From NCBI RefSeq assembly GCF_904061905.1, contig NZ_CAJFCI010000100.1, positions 1 through 32,360 of the forward strand: a DNA stretch of 32,360 nucleotides, given 5' to 3'. Under the pieces are notes generated by a model that was given only the letters and a program-made list of their open reading frames with translations, was not told the origin of the DNA and searched no databases. Position numbers and translations under genes: made by a program. Source of the DNA: Zestomonas carbonaria. GTDB lineage: Bacteria > Pseudomonadota > Gammaproteobacteria > Pseudomonadales > Pseudomonadaceae. Below, piece after piece: positions 7,416-16,629 of this stretch (position 1 is its first letter; each line of letters begins with the position of its first letter).

Positions 7416-8054
7416 TTAGCGCAGGTTCTCCATCGCCCACACGGCGGCTTCGACGCGGGAGCGCAGGCCGAGCTTGTGCAGCAGGTTCTTCACGTGGACC
7501 TTCACCGTGCCTTCGGTGATGCCCAGCTTGTTGCCGATCATCTTGTTGCTCAGCCCGCCGGCGATCATCTTCAGCACCTGGCGTTCGCGGTCGGTGAGGT
7601 CGAGCGAGCTGGCGCCCTGGGGCGAGCGCAGGGCCTGGGCGAGGACGGTGGTGAGCGCCGGGCTGACCACCAGCGAGCCGCGCAGGGCGTCGCGCAGGCG
7701 TTCGATCAGCAGTTCCGGTTCCATGTCCTTGAGCAGGTAGCCGTCGGCGCCGAAGCGCATGGCGTCGCGCACGTCGTTCTCGGCGTCGGAGACGGTGAAC
7801 AGCAGGATCTTGCCGGCGTAGCCCCCTTCGCGCAGGCGCTTGAGGGTTTCCACGCCGTTGAGCTGCGGCATGTTGTTGTCCAGCAGGATCAGGTCCGGCG
7901 CCAGGCGTTCGACCATGGCGTGGGCTTCCTCGCCGTTGTTGGCTTCGCCGACCACCACCAGGTCGGCTTCCAGTTCGATCAACTGGCGCAGGCCGCGCCG
8001 CATCATCGGATGGTCGTCGACCAGCAGCAGGGTGTGGGGGGACATGTCGTTCAT
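7416..8054 (-). CDS. narL: Nitrate response regulator NarL
   Basis: 212 residues: receiver domain (about 8-125) with acidic pocket D13/D14, phospho-acceptor D59 (the same number as in E. coli NarL) and K110-region lysine in LLKDMEP, then a LuxR-type HTH (about 148-210; LTDRERQVLKMIAGG). Phospho-NarL binds TACYYMT heptamers, one pair of which lies before narK1. The gene overlaps narX by 4 bases and is read after it on the minus strand. Function is firmly implied by the narX partner and neighbouring nar operon. Confidence 0.95.
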   Translation of the reverse strand: MNDMSPHTLLLVDDHPMMRRGLRQLIELEADLVVVGEANNGEEAHAMVERLAPDLILLDNNMPQLNGVETLKRLREGGYAGKILLFTVSDAENDVRDAMRFGADGYLLKDMEPELLIERLRDALRGSLVVSPALTTVLAQALRSPQGASSLDLTDRERQVLKMIAGGLSNKMIGNKLGITEGTVKVHVKNLLHKLGLRSRVEAAVWAMENLR

Positions 8055-9844
8055 GAATGGGTCTCGCGTAGGAATTCGGGACAGAAGCGCAGTTGCACGC
8101 GGGTGCCGTGGGGTGCGCGGGGGACGATGCTCAGGTGGCCGCCAAGGCCGCGCGCGCGTTCCTGCATGATGCTCAGGCCGTGGTGCTGGCGGGGGTCGAA
8201 GCCTTGCTTGATGCCGCAGCCGTCGTCCTCGACGAGCAGTTCGATCTCTTCGCCGTGCTGCCGTAGCTGGACCGTGGCGAGGCTGGCCTGGGCGTGGCGG
8301 GCGCAGTTGGAGAGGGCTTCGCGGGCGATCTGCAACAGGTGGATCTGCTCGGTGGCGGACAGGCTGAAGAAGGCCAGCGGCTGGCAATCCAGCCGCACGC
8401 GCATGCCGCCGCGTTCGGCGAATTCGCGGGCGGTGTCGTTCAGCGCCTGGTCGAGGCCGCCGTCCTGGATCTGCAGGCGGAAGGTGGTGAGCAGTTCGCG
8501 CAACTGCCGGTAGGCGTTGTTCAGCCCTTCGCGCAGCTCGTCGCTGACCAGCAGCAACTGTTCGCCGCTTTCGCCACGGCGGATCAGGGTTTGCAGGCGG
8601 CTGACCTGCAACTTCATGTAGGACAGCGCCTGGGCCAGCGAGTCGTGCAGCTCGCGGGCGATGGTGGTGCGCTCGTCGAGCAGCAGCAGGCGGTTGTCGC
8701 GCTCGCGCTGGCGCTCCAGGGACAGCGAGGTGCCGATCAGGTTGGCCAGCGCCTGGATCAGTTCCACTTCCCAGGGGTGCGCCGCGTGGCCGTCGAGGTA
8801 GTGGGCGCGCAGGTCGCCCAGGGTGTCGCCCTGGGAACTGATGGGGACGGCGATCCGGTTGTGCATGCGCTGCCGCGAGCAGGTCGCGCAGTCGCTGGGC
8901 GAGCAGACTTCGCGGGTGGTATCGCCGTGCAGGGCGATCAGGTGTCCGGCCGGCTCGCCGCGTTCGCCTTTCAGGCACAGCGACAGGTTGAGGCCGGGCA
9001 GGCGTTGCTGGAAGCTGTCGATCAGCCCGTCCAGATGCTCGGCGTTGACCGGCTGGCTGGCGATGCTGCGGCTGCTCTGGTAGAGCAGTTCCAGCGCGGC
9101 GTTGCTCTGTTCCAGCTCGCGGGTCTTCGCCGCGACCCGCGATTCCAGGGTGTGGTGCGATTCCTCGATGGCGTCGGCCATGGCGTTGAAGCTGTCGGCC
9201 ATCTGCCCGAGTTCGTCGCTGGAGCGGTACTCGATGCGTGCGTCCAGGTCGCCGGCGCGGAAGCGTTCGGTGGCGCCGACCAGTTCCTGGAGCGGGGCGA
9301 TCACGCTGTTCTGCAACTCGAACATGCCGATCAGCAGGATCACCACGGTCAACAGCAGGGCCGCGCCCTGGATGCTCTGTTGCCAGCCCTGGCGCCGTTC
9401 GCTCTGTTTCTGCAGGAGCAGGACGAAGTCCTCCAGTTCGTCGACGAAGGCTTCCGAGCGCGCCTGGAAGCCTTCTCGGTCGCCGCGCTCCAGCGCCGGC
9501 TGCAACTGTTCCTGCCATTGCCGCTGGACCCGCTCGAAAGCCTGGCGCAGGGGCGAGTCGTTCTCGCGGTCGAGCATGTGGCGCAGGGCGTCGCTGGCCA
9601 GCCGCTGCTGCATGTCGTCGCGCAGTTCGGCGATCCGTTGCGGCGTGGCGTCGGCTTCCAGTTGCCAGTTGAGCCGGTAGGTCGCCATGCGCAGCGAACC
9701 GGCCATGTTGATGGCGGCGGCGTCGTCCTCGCTGACCCAGGCGATCAGCACGGCGCTGAAGGCGCTGGACAGTGCGAGGCTGGCGATCAGCGCGACCGCC
9801 AGACCGGCGCGAGCCGGCAGAGAGCTTTTCAACCAATCCAGCAT
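8051..9844 (-). CDS. narX: Nitrate/nitrite sensor histidine kinase NarX
   Basis: 597 residues. TM1 is about residues 13-37; the periplasmic sensor begins with a P-box-like stretch (INMAGSLRMATYRL, 45-58); TM2 is about 160-180; HAMP follows; a central module carries a cysteine cluster (CSPSDCATC), and the HisKA_3 region has the phospho-histidine in ARELHDSLAQ near residue 400, with HATPase near 500-590 (VEDDGCG). I chose ATG 9844; a TTG six codons earlier sits on the GGAGG ribosome site itself. Overlap with narL indicates one operon. Confidence 0.94.
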   Translation of the reverse strand: MLDWLKSSLPARAGLAVALIASLALSSAFSAVLIAWVSEDDAAAINMAGSLRMATYRLNWQLEADATPQRIAELRDDMQQRLASDALRHMLDRENDSPLRQAFERVQRQWQEQLQPALERGDREGFQARSEAFVDELEDFVLLLQKQSERRQGWQQSIQGAALLLTVVILLIGMFELQNSVIAPLQELVGATERFRAGDLDARIEYRSSDELGQMADSFNAMADAIEESHHTLESRVAAKTRELEQSNAALELLYQSSRSIASQPVNAEHLDGLIDSFQQRLPGLNLSLCLKGERGEPAGHLIALHGDTTREVCSPSDCATCSRQRMHNRIAVPISSQGDTLGDLRAHYLDGHAAHPWEVELIQALANLIGTSLSLERQRERDNRLLLLDERTTIARELHDSLAQALSYMKLQVSRLQTLIRRGESGEQLLLVSDELREGLNNAYRQLRELLTTFRLQIQDGGLDQALNDTAREFAERGGMRVRLDCQPLAFFSLSATEQIHLLQIAREALSNCARHAQASLATVQLRQHGEEIELLVEDDGCGIKQGFDPRQHHGLSIMQERARGLGGHLSIVPRAPHGTRVQLRFCPEFLRETHS

Positions 9845-9911
9845 GGCGGCTACTACCTCCAAAGAGTTCGGAGGGGTGGAACGGACCTCGCCGGTGACTC
9901 TGATTATTGAA

Positions 9912-9924
9912 TAACTATTTGATA
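9912..9924 (-). promoter_or_regulatory. IHF site in the narX-narK1 gap
   Basis: Read on the minus strand, TATCAAATAGTTA matches the IHF consensus WATCAANNNNTTR at every fixed position, within the only AT-rich patch of the gap. It lies about 138 bases before the predicted narK1 start point, upstream of the NarL site. DNA bending here would bring NarL and ANR-bound polymerase together, as is established for nar promoters in E. coli and reported for P. aeruginosa narK1. Confidence 0.75.
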
Positions 9925-9953
9925 TTAAAAGTGTTTTCAGGAAATTCCGCGTC

Positions 9954-9969
9954 TACCCCTTTGGAGGTA
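9954..9969. promoter_or_regulatory. NarL 7-2-7 site of the narK1 promoter
   Basis: TACCCCT-TT-GGAGGTA is an inverted pair of NarL heptamers, the left half perfect for TACYYMT and the right half 6 of 7. The centre is about 94 bases before the predicted narK1 transcription start. A further TACCTCC heptamer lies at 9855-9861 over the narX ribosome site and might serve autoregulation, but is unpaired. Confidence 0.75.
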
Positions 9970-10007
9970 GGCGCGCGCATCTTAGGTCGAGGCGCGCGGA
10001 ATCCACC

Positions 10008-10021
10008 TTGATCTGGGTCAA
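10008..10021. promoter_or_regulatory. ANR/DNR box of narK1K2GHJI
   Basis: TTGATCTGGGTCAA matches TTGAT-N4-ATCAA at 9 of 10 positions. With its centre at -41.5, transcription starts near 10056 and the -10 should lie at 10044-10049, where TAGCCT (10043-10048) is found. This position argues for the narK1 start at 10082. Confidence 0.88.
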
Positions 10022-10081
10022 TGAAGCTCCACCACCGGACACTAGCCTGCGGCCATGTCAGATGTTTTCGGGGGAGCCGTC

Positions 10082-11350
10082 ATGGCGAGTCGCAAGGTGC
10101 AACAGGGGCTGGTGCTCGGGATGAGCACCGTGGCGTTCACCATCTGCTTCATGGTCTGGATGATGTTCGCGGTGCTGGGGGTGCCGATCAAGGAACTGCT
10201 GGACCTCAACGAAACCCAGTTCGGCCTGCTGGCCTCCACGCCGGTGCTGACCGGCTCGCTGGTGCGCCTGCCGCTGGGCATGCTCACCGACCGCTTCGGC
10301 GGACGCATCGTGTTCTTCGTGCTGATGCTGGTCTGCGTGCTGCCGATCTACCTGATCGGCGAGGCGACCCAGTACTGGCAGTTCCTGGCCCTCGGCCTGT
10401 TCGTCGGCCTGGCCGGCGGCTCCTTCTCGGTGGGCATCGCCTACGTCGCCAAGTGGTTCGACAAGGCCAACCAGGGCCTGGCCATGGGCATCTTCGGCGC
10501 CGGCAACGCCGGTTCCGCGCTGACCAAGTTCCTCGCCCCGGCGATCATCGCCGCCGCCAGTTGGCAGATGGTGCCCAAGGTGTTCTCGGCGATGATGTTC
10601 ATCACCGCGCTGCTGTTCTGGTTCTTCACCTACGACGACAAGCGCCACCACGTGCCGAGCAGCGTGAGCTTCGCCGAGCAGCTCAAGACCCTGAAGGACC
10701 CGCGCGTCTGGCGCTACTGCCAGTACTACTCGATCGTCTTCGGCGGCTACGTCGCGCTGGCCCTGTGGATGACCAAGTACTACGTGCAGGAATACGGTTT
10801 CGGCCTGCAGACCGCGGCGCTGCTGGCCGCCTGCTTCTCCCTGCCGGGCGGCGTGCTGCGCGCCATCGGCGGCTGGATGTCGGACAAGTGGGGCGCCCAC
10901 AGCGTGACCTGGTGGGTGATGTGGGTGAGCTGGGTGTGCCTGTTCCTGCTCTCCTACCCGCCGACCGACTTCACCGTGCACACCGTCGACGGCCCGTTCA
11001 CCTTCCACATCGGCCTCAACGCCTGGGTGTTCACCGCGCTGATGTTCGTGGTCGGCATCGCCTGGGCGTTCGGCAAGGCCTCGGTGTTCAAGTACATCTC
11101 CGACGAGTTCCCCGAGCGCATGGGCGCGGTGTCCGGGATCGTCGGCCTGGCCGGCGGCCTGGGCGGCTTCGTCCTGCCGATCATGTTCGGCGCCCTGGTG
11201 GACCTCACCGGCGTGCGCAGCTCCTGCTTCATGCTGATGTACGGCGTGGTCTGGGTCTCCCTGATCTGGATGTACCTCAGCGAGGTTCGCAAAACCCCGG
11301 TCATGGGCAAGGGTTCGTCCGGCCCCATGGCTTCCGCTTCCGACGCTTGA
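10082..11350 (+). CDS. narK1: Nitrate transporter NarK1 (MFS)
   Basis: 422 residues, 12 predicted membrane segments, NNP family of the major facilitator superfamily. The two nitrate-signature regions are seen as GAGNAGSALTKF near residue 140 and GLAGGLGGFVLP near 355, and the substrate arginines are in LVRLPLG and LRAIGG. It is the type I partner, usually a nitrate/proton symporter. ATG 10082 has GGGGGAG 8 bases before it; ATG 10055 would begin on the predicted transcription start. narK2 follows after 15 bases. Confidence 0.93.
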   Translation: MASRKVQQGLVLGMSTVAFTICFMVWMMFAVLGVPIKELLDLNETQFGLLASTPVLTGSLVRLPLGMLTDRFGGRIVFFVLMLVCVLPIYLIGEATQYWQFLALGLFVGLAGGSFSVGIAYVAKWFDKANQGLAMGIFGAGNAGSALTKFLAPAIIAAASWQMVPKVFSAMMFITALLFWFFTYDDKRHHVPSSVSFAEQLKTLKDPRVWRYCQYYSIVFGGYVALALWMTKYYVQEYGFGLQTAALLAACFSLPGGVLRAIGGWMSDKWGAHSVTWWVMWVSWVCLFLLSYPPTDFTVHTVDGPFTFHIGLNAWVFTALMFVVGIAWAFGKASVFKYISDEFPERMGAVSGIVGLAGGLGGFVLPIMFGALVDLTGVRSSCFMLMYGVVWVSLIWMYLSEVRKTPVMGKGSSGPMASASDA

Positions 11351-11365
11351 AGGAGACCGAGCATC

Positions 11366-12781
11366 ATGTCCGTATCCAATAACCCGGCCATGGGCCGGCC
11401 GCCCCGGCAGGGAGCGCTGATCGAGGACTGGCGTCCCGAGGACCCGCACTTCTGGGGCACCACCGGCAAGGCCATCGCCACCCGCAACCTGTGGATTTCG
11501 ATTCCCGCGCTGTTCCTCGCCTTCGCGGTGTGGATGGTGTGGAGCACGGTGATCGTCCGCCTGGGCGCCCTCGGCTTCGATTTCAGCACCGACCAGTTGT
11601 TCTGGCTGGCGGCGCTGCCGGGGCTGTCCGGCGCCACCCTGCGCATCTTCTATTCGTTCATGGTGCCGATGTTCGGCGGGCGCCGCTGGACCGCGCTGAG
11701 CACCGCGTCGCTGCTGATCCCGGCGCTGTGGATGGGCTTCGCCGTGCAGGACCCGAACACCTCCTACAGCGTGTTCGTGATCATCGCCCTGCTGTGCGGT
11801 TTCGGCGGCGGCAACTTCGCCTCGAGCATGTCCAACATCAGCTTCTTCTATCCCAAGGCCCAGCAGGGCACCGCGCTCGGGTTGAACGCCGGGCTCGGCA
11901 ACCTGGGCGTGTCGGCCATGCAGTTCCTAGTGCCGCTGTCGATCGGCGTCGGCCTGTTCGGCGCGGCCGGCGGCCAGCCGCAGGAGCTGGCGGACGGCAG
12001 CCAGTTGTGGCTGCAGAACGCCGGCTTCGTGTGGGTGCCGATGATCGCCGTGGTGACCCTGGCGGCCTGGTTCGGCATGAACGACCTGGCCAGCGCCAAG
12101 GCGTCGTTCGCCGAGCAGGCGGTGATCTTCAAGCGCAAGCACAACTGGCTGATGTGCTGGCTGTACCTGGCCACCTTCGGCTCCTTCATCGGCTTTGCGG
12201 CGGCCTTCCCGCTGCTGATCAAGACCTCCTTCCCCGAGGTCAGCGCCCTCAAGTTCGCTTTCCTCGGCCCGCTGGTCGGCGCCCTGGTGCGTCCGCTGGG
12301 CGGCTGGATCTCCGACAAGCTGGGCGGCGCGCGGGTGACCCTGTGGAACTTCGTGGTGATGATCGCCGCGGTGTTCGGGGTGATCGCCTTCCTGCCCAGC
12401 GAAGGCAGCGCCGGCAATTTCTACGGCTTCCTGATCATGTTCATGCTGCTGTTCGTCACCACCGGCATCGGCAACGGCTCCACCTTCCGCATGATCCCGG
12501 TGATCTTCCGCACCCTGCACGAGCGCTGGAGCGCCGGCAAGGGCGCCGCCGCCCACGAGCAGGCGTTGCGCGAGGCCGGCAAGGAGTCGGCGGCGGTGCT
12601 CGGCTTCAGCTCGGCCATCGGCGCCTTCGGGGCCTTCTTCATTCCCAAGAGCTTCGGCAGCTCCATCGCCCTGACCGGCGGCCCGGAGATGGCCCTGTAC
12701 CTGTTCGTCGGCTACTACCTGAGCTGCATCCTGGTGACCTGGTGGTGGTACTCGCGTAAAGGCGCCGAGACGCCGTGCTAG
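11366..12781 (+). CDS. narK2: Nitrate/nitrite transporter NarK2 (MFS)
   Basis: 471 residues, 12 membrane segments, NNP family, type II, generally a nitrate/nitrite antiporter and the main anaerobic nitrate importer in P. aeruginosa. A longer cytoplasmic N-terminus (about 45 residues) and a loop after the tenth segment (TLHERWSAGKGAAAHEQ) are typical of this type. Signatures: GLNAGLGNLGVSAMQF near residue 172 and GFSSAIGAFGAFF near 412; arginines in LRIFYS and LVRPLGG. Ribosome site AAGGAG precedes. Same operon as narK1 and narGHJI. Confidence 0.94.
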   Translation: MSVSNNPAMGRPPRQGALIEDWRPEDPHFWGTTGKAIATRNLWISIPALFLAFAVWMVWSTVIVRLGALGFDFSTDQLFWLAALPGLSGATLRIFYSFMVPMFGGRRWTALSTASLLIPALWMGFAVQDPNTSYSVFVIIALLCGFGGGNFASSMSNISFFYPKAQQGTALGLNAGLGNLGVSAMQFLVPLSIGVGLFGAAGGQPQELADGSQLWLQNAGFVWVPMIAVVTLAAWFGMNDLASAKASFAEQAVIFKRKHNWLMCWLYLATFGSFIGFAAAFPLLIKTSFPEVSALKFAFLGPLVGALVRPLGGWISDKLGGARVTLWNFVVMIAAVFGVIAFLPSEGSAGNFYGFLIMFMLLFVTTGIGNGSTFRMIPVIFRTLHERWSAGKGAAAHEQALREAGKESAAVLGFSSAIGAFGAFFIPKSFGSSIALTGGPEMALYLFVGYYLSCILVTWWWYSRKGAETPC

Positions 12782-12805
12782 CCCTGAGCCCATTCGAGAA
12801 ATGAC

Positions 12806-12827
12806 GAGCGCGGGGCCGCCCGCGCTC
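12806..12827 (+). other. GC-rich hairpin between narK2 and narG
   Basis: GAGCGCGGG-GCCG-CCCGCGCTC is a perfect 9-bp stem with a four-base loop in the 66-bp narK2-narG gap. It lacks a following T run, so it is not a classical terminator; it may be a processing or mRNA-stability element that sets different levels for transporters and reductase. Confidence 0.6.
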
Positions 12828-12847
12828 AGCCTGATGAGGAAGAAACG

Positions 12848-15800
12848 ATGAGCCACATACTCGACCAGATGCGCTTCTTCAAGCGTAAGCAGGGTGAGTT
12901 CGCCAACGGTCACGGCGAGACCCGCAAGGAGTCGCGCGACTGGGAGAACGTCTACCGCTCGCGCTGGCAGTACGACAAGATCGTGCGTTCCACCCACGGG
13001 GTGAACTGCACCGGGTCGTGCTCCTGGAAGATCTACGTGAAGAACGGCCTGATCACCTGGGAAACCCAGCAGACCGACTACCCGCGCACCCGCAACGACC
13101 TGCCCAACCACGAGCCGCGCGGCTGCCCGCGCGGGGCCAGCTACAGCTGGTACATCTACAGCGCCAACCGCCTGAAGTATCCCAAGGTGCGCAAGCCGCT
13201 GCTCAAGCTCTGGCGCGAGGCGCGCCGCACGCTGGCGCCGGTGGAAGCCTGGGCGAGCATCGTCGAGGACCCGGTCAAGGCGCAGAGCTACAAGAGCAAG
13301 CGCGGCATGGGTGGCTTCGTCCGTTCGAGCTGGCGCGAGGTCAACGAGATCATCGCCGCCGCCAACGTCTACACCGTCAAGCGCTACGGCCCGGACCGGG
13401 TGGTCGGCTTCTCGCCGATCCCGGCCATGTCGATGGTCAGCTACGCCGCAGGCAGCCGCTACCTGTCGCTGATCGGTGGCGTGTGCCTGAGCTTCTACGA
13501 CTGGTACTGCGACCTTCCTCCCGCGTCACCACAAGTGTGGGGCGAGCAGACCGACGTGCCGGAGTCGGCCGACTGGTACAACTCCAACTACATCATCGCC
13601 TGGGGCTCCAACGTCCCGCAGACCCGGACCCCGGACGCCCACTTCTTCACCGAGGTGCGCTACAAGGGCACCAAGACCGTGGCCGTCACCCCGGACTACG
13701 CCGAGGTGGCCAAGCTCACCGACCTCTGGCTGAACCCCAAGCAGGGCACCGACGCGGCGCTGGCCCAGGCCTTCGCCCACGTGATCTTCAAGGAATTCCA
13801 CCTGGAGAAGCCGAGCGCCTACTTCACCGACTATGCCAAGCGCTACACCGACCTGCCGGTACTGGTGCTGCTGGGCGAGAAGGACGGCAGCTACCGCGCC
13901 GAGCGCTTCCTGCGCGCCAGCGACCTGGCCGACAACCTCGGCCAGGACAACAACCCCGAGTGGAAGACCATCGCCGTGGACGCCAGCGGCGAACTGGTCT
14001 CGCCGCAGGGCTCCATCGGCTATCGCTGGGGCGAGAAGGGCAAGTGGAACATCGAGGCCCGCGAAGGCAAGGACGGCCGCGAGGTCGACCTCAAGCTCAG
14101 CCAGATCGACAGCGGCGAAGTGGCCGACGTGGCCTTCCCGTACTTCGGCGGCCAGGCCCACGAGCACTTCGCCCACGTCGACGGCGACGAAATCCAGTTG
14201 CGCCGCGTGCCGGTGCGCACCGTGATCCTCGCCGACGGCAGCCAGGCCCGGGTCGCCAGCGTGTTCGACCTGATGGCCGCCAACCTCGGCATCGACCGTG
14301 GCCTGGGCGGCGCCAACGTCGCCAGCGGCTACGACGACGCCAGCGTGCCGGGCACCCCGGCCTGGCAGGAGCGGATCACCGGGGTGGCCCGCGAGAAGGC
14401 CATCCAGGTCGCCCGCGAGTTCGCCGAGAACGCCGACAAGACCCATGGCCGCTCGATGATCATCGTCGGCGCGGCGATGAACCACTGGTACCACATGGAC
14501 ATGAACTACCGCGGGCTGATCAACATGCTCATGCTCTGCGGTTGCGTCGGCCAGACCGGTGGCGGCTGGGCCCACTACGTCGGCCAGGAAAAGCTGCGCC
14601 CGCAATGCGGCTGGCTGCCGCTGGCCTTCGGCCTCGACTGGCACCGCCCGCCACGCCAGATGAACGGCACCAGCTTCTTCTACAACCACAGCTCGCAGTG
14701 GCGCCACGAGAAGATGAGCATCCACGAAGTGCTCTCGCCGCTGGCCGACAAGTCGCAATTCCCCGAGCACATGCTCGACTACAACATCCGCGCCGAACGC
14801 GCCGGCTGGCTGCCCAGCGCGCCGCAGCTCAACCGCAACCCGTTGCAGATCACCCGCGACGCCCAGGCGGCCGGCATGGAGCCGAAGGACTACGTGCTCA
14901 AGTCGCTGCAGGACGGCAGCCTGCGCTTCGCCTGCGAACAGCCGGACAACCCGGAGAACTTCCCGCGCAACATGTTCATCTGGCGTTCCAACCTGCTCGG
15001 CTCCTCCGGCAAGGGCCACGAGTACATGCTCAAGTACCTGCTGGGCACGAAGAACGGCGTGATGAACGAAGACCTCGGCAAGCGCGGCGGCTTCAAGCCC
15101 AGCGAGGCCGAGTGGGTGGACGAGGGCGCCATCGGCAAGCTCGACCTAGTCACCACCCTCGACTTCCGCATGTCCTCCACCTGCGTGTACTCCGACATCG
15201 TCCTGCCGACCGCCACCTGGTACGAGAAGGACGACATGAACACCTCGGACATGCACCCCTTCATCCACCCGCTGTCGGCGGCCATCGACCCGGCCTGGGA
15301 AGCACGCTCCGACTGGGAAATCTATAAGGGCATCGCCAAGGCCTTCTCGACGATGGCCGAAGGGCACCTGGGCGTGGAGCAGGACCTGGTCACCGTGCCG
15401 CTGCTGCACGACAGCCCCGGCGAACTGGCCCAGCCGTTCGGCGGCAGCGACTGGAAGACCGCAGGCGTTGCGCCGCAGCCGGGCAAGAACTGCCCGAACA
15501 TCACGGTGGTCGAGCGCGACTACCCGAACACCTACAAGAAGTTCTCGTCCCTCGGCCCGTTGCTGGACAAGCTCGGCAACGGCGGCAAGGGCATCGCCTG
15601 GAACACCGAGCATGAGGTCGAGTTCCTCGGCGAGCTGAACCACAAGGTGCGCGAGGAGGGTGTCAGCCAGGGCCGGCCGAAGATCGAGTCGGCCATCGAC
15701 GCCGCCGAGGTGATCCTCTCCCTGGCCCCGGAAACCAACGGCCACGTGGCGGTCAAGGCCTGGGCGGCGCTGTCGGAATTCACCGGCCGCGACCACAGCC

Positions 15801-16618
15801 ACCTGGCGCTGCCCAAGGAGCACGAGGCGATCCGCTTCCGCGACATCCAGGCGCAGCCGCGCAAGATCATCTCCAGCCCCACCTGGTCGGGCCTGGAAGA
15901 CGAGCACGTCAGCTACAACGCCGGCTACACCAACGTCCACGAACTGATCCCGTGGCGCACCATCACCGGTCGCCAGCAGTTCTACCAGGACCACCCGTGG
16001 ATGCAGGCCTTCGGCGAGCAGTTGCAGAGCTACCGGCCGCCGATCAACACCCGCACCGTCGACTACGTGAAGGGCAAGAAACCCAACGGCAACCCGGAGA
16101 TCGTCCTGAACTGGATCACCCCGCACCAGAAGTGGGGCATCCACAGCACCTACACCGACAACCTGATCATGCTCACCCTGAGCCGTGGCGGGCCCATCGT
16201 GTGGATGAGCGAGATCGACGCGAAGAAGGCCGGCATCGAGGACAACGACTGGATCGAGTGCTTCAACGCCAACGGCGCGCTGACCGCCCGCGCGGTGGTC
16301 AGCCAGCGGGTCAAGGAAGGCATGGTGATGATGTACCACGCCCAGGAGCGCATCGTGAACGTGCCCGGCAGCGAGACCACCAAGACCCGTGGCGGCCACC
16401 ACAACTCGGTGACCCGCGTGGTGCTCAAGCCCACCCACATGATCGGCGGCTACGCCCAGCAGGCATACGGCTTCAACTACTACGGCACCGTGGGCTGCAA
16501 CCGCGACGAGTTCGTCGTGGTGCGCAAGATGGCCAAGGTCGACTGGCTGGACGGCACCGATGTCGGTGGGTTGGGCGGCGACGCCCTGCCGCAACCCCTG
16601 CCGACCGAGATCGAGTAA
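12848..16618 (+). CDS. narG: Respiratory nitrate reductase alpha subunit NarG
   Basis: 1256 residues, full length. Catalytic subunit that reduces nitrate to nitrite at a Mo-bis-MGD site on the cytoplasmic side of the membrane. Ligands of the FS0 [4Fe-4S] cluster are at the E. coli positions H50, C54, C58 and C93, and the molybdenum ligand is D222 in YCDLPPASP. The N-terminus keeps a vestigial twin-arginine-like stretch (YRSRWQYDK) but is not exported. GATGAGGAAGAAACG precedes the ATG. narH follows after 11 bases. Confidence 0.97.
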   Translation: MSHILDQMRFFKRKQGEFANGHGETRKESRDWENVYRSRWQYDKIVRSTHGVNCTGSCSWKIYVKNGLITWETQQTDYPRTRNDLPNHEPRGCPRGASYSWYIYSANRLKYPKVRKPLLKLWREARRTLAPVEAWASIVEDPVKAQSYKSKRGMGGFVRSSWREVNEIIAAANVYTVKRYGPDRVVGFSPIPAMSMVSYAAGSRYLSLIGGVCLSFYDWYCDLPPASPQVWGEQTDVPESADWYNSNYIIAWGSNVPQTRTPDAHFFTEVRYKGTKTVAVTPDYAEVAKLTDLWLNPKQGTDAALAQAFAHVIFKEFHLEKPSAYFTDYAKRYTDLPVLVLLGEKDGSYRAERFLRASDLADNLGQDNNPEWKTIAVDASGELVSPQGSIGYRWGEKGKWNIEAREGKDGREVDLKLSQIDSGEVADVAFPYFGGQAHEHFAHVDGDEIQLRRVPVRTVILADGSQARVASVFDLMAANLGIDRGLGGANVASGYDDASVPGTPAWQERITGVAREKAIQVAREFAENADKTHGRSMIIVGAAMNHWYHMDMNYRGLINMLMLCGCVGQTGGGWAHYVGQEKLRPQCGWLPLAFGLDWHRPPRQMNGTSFFYNHSSQWRHEKMSIHEVLSPLADKSQFPEHMLDYNIRAERAGWLPSAPQLNRNPLQITRDAQAAGMEPKDYVLKSLQDGSLRFACEQPDNPENFPRNMFIWRSNLLGSSGKGHEYMLKYLLGTKNGVMNEDLGKRGGFKPSEAEWVDEGAIGKLDLVTTLDFRMSSTCVYSDIVLPTATWYEKDDMNTSDMHPFIHPLSAAIDPAWEARSDWEIYKGIAKAFSTMAEGHLGVEQDLVTVPLLHDSPGELAQPFGGSDWKTAGVAPQPGKNCPNITVVERDYPNTYKKFSSLGPLLDKLGNGGKGIAWNTEHEVEFLGELNHKVREEGVSQGRPKIESAIDAAEVILSLAPETNGHVAVKAWAALSEFTGRDHSHLALPKEHEAIRFRDIQAQPRKIISSPTWSGLEDEHVSYNAGYTNVHELIPWRTITGRQQFYQDHPWMQAFGEQLQSYRPPINTRTVDYVKGKKPNGNPEIVLNWITPHQKWGIHSTYTDNLIMLTLSRGGPIVWMSEIDAKKAGIEDNDWIECFNANGALTARAVVSQRVKEGMVMMYHAQERIVNVPGSETTKTRGGHHNSVTRVVLKPTHMIGGYAQQAYGFNYYGTVGCNRDEFVVVRKMAKVDWLDGTDVGGLGGDALPQPLPTEIE

Positions 16619-16629
16619 GGAGAAACGCC

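Noticed and set aside
7416..9836. One 806-codon minus-strand frame covering narL and most of narX
   Set aside because: Only its last 212 codons are NarL; the rest is a shadow of narX in another frame with no ribosome site or family motifs.
10055..10081. ATG 10055 as narK1 start
   Set aside because: It coincides with the transcription start predicted from the ANR box; ATG 10082 has a good ribosome site.
13526..16594. Long minus-strand frames opposite narG
   Set aside because: Antisense shadows of a 1256-codon gene with all NarG ligands in place.
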